This document shows, piece by piece, positions 53,437 through 60,627 of a stretch of DNA of 64,000 nucleotides. The stretch spans positions 20,084 to 84,083 of the forward strand of contig NZ_JMCC02000058.1 of assembly GCF_000737335.2 (NCBI RefSeq). Reading direction: 5' to 3'. Positions within the stretch are counted from its first letter, which is position 1; every line of letters begins with the position of its first letter. The position numbers and the translations under genes were made by a program. This stretch comes from Enhygromyxa salina. Lineage in GTDB: Bacteria; Myxococcota_A; Polyangia; Nannocystales; Nannocystaceae. Below the pieces are notes generated by a model. It saw only the letters and a program-made list of their open reading frames with translations, was not told the DNA's origin and did no database searches.

Positions 53437-54948
53437 ATGATCACCCGCCAACGATCCCCCCAGCTCCTCGCGCTCGCGTTCGCGTGCGGGGCAGCGATCG
53501 GCTGCCAAGCCGAGCACGCCAACCCAGAACACTGCCACTACGCTGCCGGCGACCTCACCTGCGCAGATCTCTACGGCGAAGACCGCCCGTTCTGCGTTGG
53601 CCCCGCGGACGGGTGCCCAGGCGCCGAGGCCCACTATGGCTGTGTCGCCGAGCCCCCCGCATACGAGTGCCACAGCCCATGCGGAGCCGGCACCTTCGCC
53701 TCCGAGGACAACACCTGCCCCGGATCGGACGACGAGTCCGAGGCTGAGGCTGACGGCGGTGACACGCCCGAATGTGGTAATGGCGTCACCGAAGCAGACG
53801 AACAATGTGATGACGGCAATGAGATCAACGACGACGCGTGCAGCAATGCGTGCATCCTCTCGATCTGCGGCGACGGCATCACGCAAGCGACGATTGGCGA
53901 GACCTGCGATGACGGAAACACGCAAAGCGGTGACGAGTGCGCGTCAAACTGCACGCTCCCAGGCACTGTGATATGGAGCAAGATCTACGAGTTCGAATCA
54001 TGTGACGCCGCCGCTGTCGCGGTCACCTCCATGGGCGGCGCCGACTTGGTGTTCACCTGTGGCGGCCCCAGGCGCAAGCTCATGGGGGTCGATTCGAACG
54101 GCGACGAGCTCTGGACGGTGAGCACGCCGACGATGACCAGTGGCAACCCAAGCATCGCGGTCTCGAACGTCGACCCGGACAAGTTCGTGATCGGCGGCCA
54201 ACTCAACGGCCAAGGCCACGTCCGCTATCACAAGAGCAATGGGTCATATGACTGGATCTCGACCATCCCGCTCGATTCCTCTACCGTGTATAATGTTGCT
54301 ATCGACAATCTGGGTGCGGTCGTGGCAGCCGGGGAGGTCGCGGGCGAACCAATGCTCCACCACTTCACGGCAACCGGTGAGCTCGAGTGGTCTCACTTCG
54401 ACGCATCGGGCGGCGACTTCTTCGCCGTCGCAACCGGTCCTGACAACCAGATTTGGGTCCTACAGTCCTTGCCATTCCAAGTCCACAGCTACTCTGCCAC
54501 GGGTGAGCTGCTCTGGACATCGGCGTCACTCATCGGCCACTCGAAAGACGACATCGGCGTCGACGCAGAAGGCAACGCGTTCGTGGTCGGCAACACCGCC
54601 GCGGACAACATCGACAATTTCCGGATCCACAAGTTGGGCCCCGACGGGGTCGAAACATGGTACAAAATCCACCCATCCACGGGCGTCGACGCTCACGGCA
54701 ACGCGATTGCGGTCCTACCGAACGGGACCTCGGTCGTCGCCGGATACACCGTCGGCGAATCGCAGAGCCAAGTCGGCCTGCTCAGCTGGCACTCGGCGGC
54801 GGGAACCAACTTGCAAGAGATCACCTACGAGGACGATGATCATCCAACTACGCTGTTCGACGTCGCGGTGTCGACCCAGGGCTACGCGGTTGCCGTTGGC
54901 ACCTGCGGCCCGCTCAAACAGCTGTGCCTGCTAAAGGTCACCCTCTAA
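53437..54948 (+). CDS. Lipoprotein with Cys module, myxobacterial disulfide repeats and propeller-like domain (3 of 3)
   Basis: 503 residues from the ATG at 53437 (GTG 53419 possible). The lipobox is AIGC. The same N-terminal Cys module as in the two preceding genes is present in diverged form (NPEHCHYAAGDLTCADLYG, RPFCVGPADGCPG, ECHSPCGAG). Two DUF4215/myxobacterial disulfide repeats follow (CGNGVTEADEQCDDGNEIND and CGDGITQATIGETCDDGNTQ). The C-terminal ~330 residues are a beta-propeller-like domain of repeated strands (GHVRYHKSNGSYDW, MLHHFTATGELEWSHF, NFRIHKLGPDGVETW). It is an envelope protein likely to bind ligands or surfaces. 147 bases after gene 2, with a GC-rich gap holding nothing clear; one base before the next gene. 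Confidence 0.75.
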   Translation: MITRQRSPQLLALAFACGAAIGCQAEHANPEHCHYAAGDLTCADLYGEDRPFCVGPADGCPGAEAHYGCVAEPPAYECHSPCGAGTFASEDNTCPGSDDESEAEADGGDTPECGNGVTEADEQCDDGNEINDDACSNACILSICGDGITQATIGETCDDGNTQSGDECASNCTLPGTVIWSKIYEFESCDAAAVAVTSMGGADLVFTCGGPRRKLMGVDSNGDELWTVSTPTMTSGNPSIAVSNVDPDKFVIGGQLNGQGHVRYHKSNGSYDWISTIPLDSSTVYNVAIDNLGAVVAAGEVAGEPMLHHFTATGELEWSHFDASGGDFFAVATGPDNQIWVLQSLPFQVHSYSATGELLWTSASLIGHSKDDIGVDAEGNAFVVGNTAADNIDNFRIHKLGPDGVETWYKIHPSTGVDAHGNAIAVLPNGTSVVAGYTVGESQSQVGLLSWHSAAGTNLQEITYEDDDHPTTLFDVAVSTQGYAVAVGTCGPLKQLCLLKVTL

Positions 54949-54949
54949 A

Positions 54950-55798
54950 ATGATTGTCCGCCGCGCATCATTCATCGCCGCGCTCACGCTCGGTTCATTG
55001 AGCCTTGCGAGCACGGCCGCCGCCCAAGACCCCGCAAGCAATCGCGCACAGCCGGAGGACCACCCCCTCACGGTCGCGCTCGAGCTCGGAGTCGAGGGCC
55101 TCCCCAAAGATCTCCAGCCCGAGGTGCTCTCGATCACCCAAGCCGAGCTCGAGCAGCTCGGGGCAACCCACGGCTTCACGCTCGCCACCAACGATGCGCC
55201 AGATCTAGTGATGCGCGCGACCGTCTCGCAGCCCAAGGGCCAGACCTCGGTGTTTCTGATCAGCTCCTCGGTCGAGTTCGAGGGCAAGACGATCAGCGAG
55301 GCAAAAGAAGACGTGTGCCTGCGGTGTACCCCGAGCGAGGTCGCGGCAGAGAGCCTCGCTATCCTCCCAGACGCCGTCGCGCACGCCCGCAAGGCTCGGG
55401 CAGAAGCAGCCCCGCCGCCGCTGCCGCCAGACGACGAGCAGCCCAAAGAAGACCCCGTCGGGGCCGTTCACGTCAGGTCGCTTGGCCCGGCCGGCTACGC
55501 AGGCATTGCCTCGAGCGCGCTCGGGCTCGGGGCGGCGATCGCCGGCACCGTCGTGCTTCATCGCGGCCTGGTGGTCACCAGCGAGCCCGGCGCGCCGATC
55601 GTCGACACCATCGACTATCGACCTCCCGGTGTGGCGATGCTGGGCGCGGGCTTGGGGCTCATGGTGGTCGGCAACGTGTTGCTGGCCCTCGATCTGAGCG
55701 TGCTACACAAGCGGCGGGCGGCGACCACCGCGAAGGTCACCGGGTTCGGCCTGACCACCCAAAATGGCGCAGGCTTGACGATTCGTGGTCAGTTCTGA
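54950..55798 (+). CDS. Exported protein with CxxC motif and two-helix membrane hairpin (second copy)
   Basis: 282 residues, paralogue of the gene at 49328. Signal peptide (SLASTAAAQD), an alpha/beta domain (HPLTVALELGVEGLPKDL, PDLVMRATVSQPKGQ, VFLISSSVEFEGKTIS), then C-L-R-C followed by a helix (TPSEVAAESLAILPDAV), a Pro-rich linker, two Gly/Ala-rich membrane helices (about 182-204 and 222-243) and the ending GLTIRGQF. The sequence has diverged strongly from 49328, yet domain order, C-x-x-C and final aromatic residue are kept. It starts one base after the third lipoprotein stop and lies 21 bases before the FHA-sigma54 activator gene. Confidence 0.72.
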   Translation: MIVRRASFIAALTLGSLSLASTAAAQDPASNRAQPEDHPLTVALELGVEGLPKDLQPEVLSITQAELEQLGATHGFTLATNDAPDLVMRATVSQPKGQTSVFLISSSVEFEGKTISEAKEDVCLRCTPSEVAAESLAILPDAVAHARKARAEAAPPPLPPDDEQPKEDPVGAVHVRSLGPAGYAGIASSALGLGAAIAGTVVLHRGLVVTSEPGAPIVDTIDYRPPGVAMLGAGLGLMVVGNVLLALDLSVLHKRRAATTAKVTGFGLTTQNGAGLTIRGQF

Positions 55799-55819
55799 GC
55801 ACCACTGCACAAAACCACC

Positions 55820-57181
55820 ATGGCCAGCAAACCAACAAACGCGGACCTCACCGCGCCCACCTCGGCTGCGGGCGGCATCAAGACCGCGCGCCGAGCCGGG
55901 CAATTGCGGGTGCGGCTGCTCGACGGTGAGACCGCAGAATTCCCCCTCGCCAATGGCCCCACGATCACCTTTGGGCGCAGCCGCGCGGCGGACGTGGTCA
56001 TCAGCGATCAGTCGGTGAGCAAGGTCCACTTCTCGCTGCGGGTCGTCGACGGCGGCGTCGAGCTCGAGGATCTGGGCGCCAAGAACGGCACGTGGTTCGC
56101 CGGGCGAAGGGTCCGGCGGATCGTGCTCGCCCGCGGCGACAAGTTCTCGGCGGGCAGCTGCGCGATCGAGCTGGTCGAGATCGGTGAGGTCGACGTCGAG
56201 GTCGCAGCCGACTCCGAGTGCGGCCTCCTGTTTGGCGAGAGCCTGCCAATGCGCGAGCTGTTCGCCACGCTGGCCAAGCTCGCCCCCACCCCGCTGGACA
56301 TGCTGGTGACCGGCGAGACCGGCACGGGCAAAGAGCTGACCGCCCGAACCATCCACGATCTGTCGCTGCGGCGCGACCAGCCCTTCGTGATCCTCGATTG
56401 CAGCACCTTGCCGTCCACGCTGGCCGACGCGAGCATCTTTGGGTTTCGCCGGGGCGCGTTCACGGGCGCCGAGCACGATCAGCCCGGCCTGTTCGAGCAG
56501 GCCCACGGCGGCACCCTGTTCATTGACGAGATCGGCGAGCTCTCGGCCGAGCTACAGGTCAAGTTCCTGCGCGCCCTCGACCGCCGACAAGTCGCCCGAC
56601 TCGGGGAGCCCGGCAACATGCGCACGGTCGACGTTCGGGTCGTCGCGGCCACCAACCGCGACCTGTCAGCCGAGGTTCGCAATGGCCGCTTTCGTGAAGA
56701 TCTGTTTCACCGGGTCGCCCACGCCTCGCTGCGCCTGCCGCCGCTGCGCGAGCGCGGCGTCGACGTGATCGCGCTCGCGGAGCGCTTCTTGGACATCGTC
56801 GCGGCGGATCACGGCCAGCGGGTCAGCTTGGCCGACGACGCCAAGACCTTGATGGCGACGCACGACTGGCCCGGCAACGTGCGCGAGCTCAAGAACGCGA
56901 TTCGACGCGCGGCCTTCGTGTGCCGTGATCACGTGATTCGCTCCGAAGACCTGTCCCTGGGGCGCCCCGACGGTTGGGGCTACAAGCTGGCCAAGGCGCT
57001 CGACGACGGCAAGAACCACGAGTACGAGGATCTGCACATGTTGGTCGACAGCATTTACCTGCCGGCGGTCATGACCGAGTGCCAGTCGATCAGCGCGAGC
57101 GCGCGGCGGCTTGGCATCACGCGGGGCCGGCTGCGGTCGCGGCTTCAAGCGCTGGGCCTGCACGACGTCAACGACGATTGA
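55820..57181 (+). CDS. FHA-domain sigma54-dependent transcriptional activator
   Basis: 453 residues. An N-terminal FHA domain (about 25-115) contains the phosphothreonine-binding signature GRS...S-V-S-K-V-H and the later KNGTW. The central AAA+ domain has Walker A GETGTGKE (about 170), the sigma54-contact loop GAFTGA (about 214), Walker B FIDEIGEL and the arginine finger region RFREDLFHRV. The C-terminal part has a Fis-type helix-turn-helix (SISASARRLGITRGRLRSRL). It would bind a phosphorylated partner through FHA and then open sigma54 promoters. The cluster's own promoter at 44636 fits sigma54, and K4 carries repeated T-x-x-V sites, so kinase-to-activator signalling is plausible. Last gene of the cluster. 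Confidence 0.93.
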   Translation: MASKPTNADLTAPTSAAGGIKTARRAGQLRVRLLDGETAEFPLANGPTITFGRSRAADVVISDQSVSKVHFSLRVVDGGVELEDLGAKNGTWFAGRRVRRIVLARGDKFSAGSCAIELVEIGEVDVEVAADSECGLLFGESLPMRELFATLAKLAPTPLDMLVTGETGTGKELTARTIHDLSLRRDQPFVILDCSTLPSTLADASIFGFRRGAFTGAEHDQPGLFEQAHGGTLFIDEIGELSAELQVKFLRALDRRQVARLGEPGNMRTVDVRVVAATNRDLSAEVRNGRFREDLFHRVAHASLRLPPLRERGVDVIALAERFLDIVAADHGQRVSLADDAKTLMATHDWPGNVRELKNAIRRAAFVCRDHVIRSEDLSLGRPDGWGYKLAKALDDGKNHEYEDLHMLVDSIYLPAVMTECQSISASARRLGITRGRLRSRLQALGLHDVNDD

Positions 57182-57266
57182 GCAGTCTGGAGCAGGGCGT
57201 GCTGAAGTACAGCGCCAGACTCGCCAGAAATTTGCCCGACACCGCAATTTTGCCCGACCGTGGCGC

Positions 57267-58277
57267 ATGCGTTGGCCCAGTCGCTGCTCGTTCGTGGTCC
57301 TGGCCGCCACACTGATGTCCAGTGGCGTGGCCGCATCGGCGCGCGCAGGCGCTGCGACCCACGTGGTCGTGAAGGGCGACTCGCTGTGGAAGCTGGCCGA
57401 GGCCCACGGCTGTACGGTCGCGCAGCTACGCAAGGCCAACGACATGGCCCGCGAAGACGCGCTGGTGCTCGGCACCGAGATCAAGCTGCCCAGCTGCGCC
57501 GGATCCAAGCTGCTCGAGCACGTGGTCGTGAAGGGCGACTCGCTCGAAGCGATCGCGGCTCACTACTCGACAACGGTGGCGGCCCTGCGCGAGCACAACA
57601 AGCTCGACAGCAACGTGATCCGGGTCGGCCAGCACCTGCGTATTCCGATCACCGCCAGCGCCGCGGGGGTTCGCAGCGGGCAGAGCCACGGCAAGGTCGA
57701 CGACGGCCGACTCGAGGCGCCCACCCAGCTCCCGCACAGCGCCGCGTACTATCGGCGTCGGCTGCCGCGTACCTACGCGAGCGAGCACCTGGTCAAGCAC
57801 ACCGTCCGCGTGGTCGAGGCGGTCCGCAAGCACCGACCGGGCGTCCATCGCCTGGCAATTGGGGATCTATCCGCCGAACAGGGCGGACCGCTGACCGGCC
57901 ACCGCACGCACCAATCCGGGCGCGACATCGATCTGGGCTTCTATTTCGTCGACGCGCCAGCGAGCTACCCCAGCGAGTTTGTCCCCGCGACCCGCGACAA
58001 CCTCGACGCGGACGCGACCTGGGAGCTGCTCGAGGGCTTCGTGCGTCTGGCCGATCAGCCCGGCGGGGTCGCGCTCGTGTACCTCGACTATGAGATCCAG
58101 CGCCTGCTGTATGCGGCCGCGCGCCGCGACGGCTGGACGGTCGAGCAGCTCGCGGAGGTGTTCGAGTACCCCGACGGCCGCGGCGCGGACGGGCGAGTGG
58201 TTCGGCACCTGTGGAACCACCACGACCACCTGCACGTCCGCTTCGCGTGCCCGCCCGCCGACGCGAACTGTCGGTAA
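57267..58277 (+). CDS. LysM-containing murein endopeptidase, MepA/M74-like
   Basis: 336 residues. A signal peptide (FVVLAATLMSSGVAASARA) leads to two LysM repeats (VVVKGDSLWKLAEAHGC and VVVKGDSLEAIAAHYS), which bind peptidoglycan. The C-terminal catalytic domain has the LAS-type zinc residues H-x6-D in HQSGRDIDLGFYF and the final H-x-H in WNHHDHLHVRF, as in penicillin-insensitive murein endopeptidases. It should cut cross-links in the cell wall. It differs from classical MepA in having the LysM domains. The ATG at 57267 is chosen because a signal peptide follows it; upstream codons overlap the FHA activator gene. It may be read from the kinase cluster's transcript. Confidence 0.85.
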   Translation: MRWPSRCSFVVLAATLMSSGVAASARAGAATHVVVKGDSLWKLAEAHGCTVAQLRKANDMAREDALVLGTEIKLPSCAGSKLLEHVVVKGDSLEAIAAHYSTTVAALREHNKLDSNVIRVGQHLRIPITASAAGVRSGQSHGKVDDGRLEAPTQLPHSAAYYRRRLPRTYASEHLVKHTVRVVEAVRKHRPGVHRLAIGDLSAEQGGPLTGHRTHQSGRDIDLGFYFVDAPASYPSEFVPATRDNLDADATWELLEGFVRLADQPGGVALVYLDYEIQRLLYAAARRDGWTVEQLAEVFEYPDGRGADGRVVRHLWNHHDHLHVRFACPPADANCR

Positions 58278-58414
58278 CTAGTGTCGCACACCCTAAGTTC
58301 GATCCGGGTTAGGCACGGCACTGAGGCCCAATGGCAGTGTCGCAGCTCCTAGCAGTACGCCCGGTACAGCGTCGTCGCCGCTCCTCGCCCTTGGGCCTCA
58401 GTGTGCGGCACTAG
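58278..58414. mobile_element. 137-bp inverted-repeat element between convergent stops, CTAG-bounded
   Basis: The ends CTAGTGTCGCACAC (from 58278) and GTGTGCGGCACTAG (to 58414) are inverted repeats with one mismatch. A second perfect 13-bp pair, CACTGAGGCCCAA (about 58318) and TTGGGCCTCAGTG (about 58391), continues the arms. The left arm appears interrupted by about 29 bases that contain a small hairpin (CCTAA...TTAGG). It starts directly after the TAA of the endopeptidase gene, and its right CTAG supplies the stop of the convergent gene. It may be mobile or a two-way terminator. Confidence 0.6.
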
Positions 58415-59424
58415 ACGGCCGTTTTGGTCTGGGCCTGGGCGGCGACCAGCGCGTCCGCGTAGCGCTGGACGATCGCGCCAGCCGGCTCGACCGCGTCGAT
58501 CCCATCGACGCTGCGCCCGGCCTGAAAGTAGTCGCTGTAGCTGGTGCCCTCGAGCGAGGCGTTCTTGAGCTGCCACATTGAACGCAGCGAGTAGAAGGTC
58601 CGCATCCAATGCTTGGCCTTTGGATGTTGAAGCAGCTGGCGCGCAATTGGGCCCGCCTTGGTGCCGATCGCACGCACGTAGTCGGTCTCGATCACCGCGA
58701 CCGGGACCCCGGAGATGCGCTCGGTCAGCACGATGTCGTCGGCGACGGCCCTGACGATCGCGCGCTTGTAGTCGTCGTGGGCGCGGCACTCGGTGGAGGC
58801 GATGAAGCGCGTACCCAGCTGGACGGCGGCGTAGCCCATGTCGAGCGCATCTACAAAGCGCTGCTCGTCGCCGATCCCCCCCGCGCAGACCAGCGGCACG
58901 CCAAGGTCGGCGAGTGACTCGTAGAGCCGGCGAGGATCCTGCTGGCCCGCGTGCCCACCGGCCCGACGATTCACGCAGATCAACCCGTCGACCCCGCCGT
59001 CGAGGGCTTTGTCCGCCCACTTTCGCTCGGTCACGTCGTGATAGACGACCCCCCCGAACGCGTGGACTTTGTCGACGACCCAGCGCGGGTTGCCGAGCGC
59101 GGTCACGAAGAAGCGCACCCCCTCCTCGAGCGCGATGTCGACCCACTTGCGCATGCGATCTTCGTAGACCTTGGACGAGGCCTCGATCAGCGCGTTGAAG
59201 CCGATCGGGTTGGAGGTCGCGCGCTTGATCTGGCGCAGCCCCTCGCGCAGGTCCTTCTTGTGCACGTAGATCATCGACAGCGGCTGGACCACGCCGATCC
59301 CACCCGCGGCCGACACAGCGGCGATGAGCTCGGGGTTGGAGCAGGGGTACATGGCCCCGCAGATCAGCGGGACGGTGGCGCCTGTGTCGCGTGTAAACGC
59401 ATTGGACTGGGGCTGGGCGGGCAC
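58411..59424 (-). CDS. Nitronate monooxygenase-like flavoprotein
   Basis: 337 residues of the 2-nitropropane dioxygenase/nitronate monooxygenase family, a TIM-barrel FMN enzyme. The N-terminal strand has PLICGAMYPCSNPELIAAVSAAGGIGVVQP, the middle part reads DGLICVNRRAGGHAG with the active-site His region, and the FMN phosphate site is in VPLVCAGGIGDEQRF and AAVQLGTRFIAS. Family members oxidise nitronates to keto compounds and nitrite, or act in related FMN reactions. The end of the gene lies in the CTAG element. The start is a GTG; TATGTA lies 7 bases before it. Substrate unknown. Confidence 0.88.
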   Translation of the reverse strand: MPAQPQSNAFTRDTGATVPLICGAMYPCSNPELIAAVSAAGGIGVVQPLSMIYVHKKDLREGLRQIKRATSNPIGFNALIEASSKVYEDRMRKWVDIALEEGVRFFVTALGNPRWVVDKVHAFGGVVYHDVTERKWADKALDGGVDGLICVNRRAGGHAGQQDPRRLYESLADLGVPLVCAGGIGDEQRFVDALDMGYAAVQLGTRFIASTECRAHDDYKRAIVRAVADDIVLTERISGVPVAVIETDYVRAIGTKAGPIARQLLQHPKAKHWMRTFYSLRSMWQLKNASLEGTSYSDYFQAGRSVDGIDAVEPAGAIVQRYADALVAAQAQTKTAV

Positions 59425-59482
59425 GGCCAGCTACATAGCAAAGCGTGCAAGTCGGCGCGAGCGAAGCACGCCCAGGTCGCCC

Positions 59483-59750
59483 TCACAGCCGCTCGACGCG
59501 GGTACACAGCGCGACCTCAGCCCGATCCTGTACCGCGTCGAGGTGGGCCTGCCAGCGCTCGATCGTGAGCCGCTCGAACAGCCGAACCGAAGGGTTGAGC
59601 TCGGGGATCGGTCGATCGAAGTGCTCACCCATGATCGCGTCCTGCTCACCTTCAACCGTCGGCCCGACTGGCCAAAAAACTGGGTCTCGACCACGTCGCC
59701 CGGACGGACCGCGTCGCTCCACTCGAGCGGAAGTAGTAGTTGGGGTTCAT
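59483..59750 (-). pseudogene. Decayed small gene with two apparent frameshifts
   Basis: From the ATG at 59750 the codons read MNPNYYF, then in a second frame EWSDAVRPGDVVETQFFGQ, then in a third GEQDAIMGEHFDRPIPELNP and on to RVERL and a stop at 59483. Each piece looks like real protein and they join in order, giving a product of about 90 residues. Two shifts make a sequencing error less likely than decay. I do not recognise the family. Confidence 0.5.
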
Positions 59751-60627
59751 GCCCGCGAGTCGGGCCCGGTGCCTCGTCGCCGTCGCGCTCGAGAAGGTTG
59801 GCAACCGGCCTGCGGCTGACTCGGGGGCGCCCACGTGTGGTTCTCGCGAGTGACCGTCTGCCATCGCGCCGACCCTACCCGACAAACTCGAAACCCCACG
59901 TTGCCTGCGGGAGGGTGCGGGCTCTGGGCGGGCAGGCAACACAAAACCCAGATGCGGCGACACCTGGGTTTCGAGCTCTTGTTGCGCGAGGAGCTCAGCG
60001 CCAGCAGCCAGTGTGCCTTCCTTGGCGGTGCTGCGGGCCGGGCTTCGACGACATCCGTGTCGTGCGAGCGCGTTGTCTGACTCCTTGGTTGTACATGTCG
60101 GCACCTCATCGAGCAACACATATATTGGAATTTTTCCGGGTGTCTGATTCCAGTGCTGGCGGATGGATGCTGAGCGCCAGTAGGCCCAGAAACCCTGATC
60201 TTGTACGAATGGCCAGTCATGGGTCTTTGGTCCGAGATAGGACTCACACTCTTGGATGCTGGAGTCCTCGCGCACTTGCGCAGTCGATCGATCTCCAAAT
60301 TCTGTAATAATCTCGTATCTGAGGCATTTTGGGACATGCATCGAGATCGCGGATATGCCGCGAATGTGTTACGAGCGCGCATATTGGACTACGAGACCCC
60401 ACAGGTAACCAACGAGATCGCGCAGTCGGACGCACGACCGAGCATCCCCCAGATTCCAGTACAGCTGAAATTGACAAGCGCGGCCCCGCCCATCCAAAAT
60501 TCCATATACACTGAAATTCCAGGGCACCCGCCGCGCGCGATCGGCCCGCAGGCGTCAGACCCGTCGCGTGCTACGGTTCGTCGCCCCTTCACAGATGCCC
60601 GTTGCGGACGGGCAAGGTCGCACACGC
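59751..60627. other. 877-base gene-free region with hairpins and an AT-richer core
   Basis: No convincing gene on either strand. Hairpins: GTTGCCTGC/GCAGGCAAC (about 59900-59940) and AAACCCAG/CTGGGTTT (about 59944-59970). Positions ~60090-60510 are clearly lower in GC than the rest of the window, with stretches such as ACACATATATTGGAATTTTT. TTGACA at 60471-60476 is a possible -35 for the Hsp70-like operon, with no firm -10. The low-GC part may be foreign or regulatory. Confidence 0.45.

Noticed and set aside
59747..60382. Minus-strand frame of 211 codons in the gene-free region
   Set aside because: It has no plausible domain or composition and runs through hairpins and the low-GC stretch.
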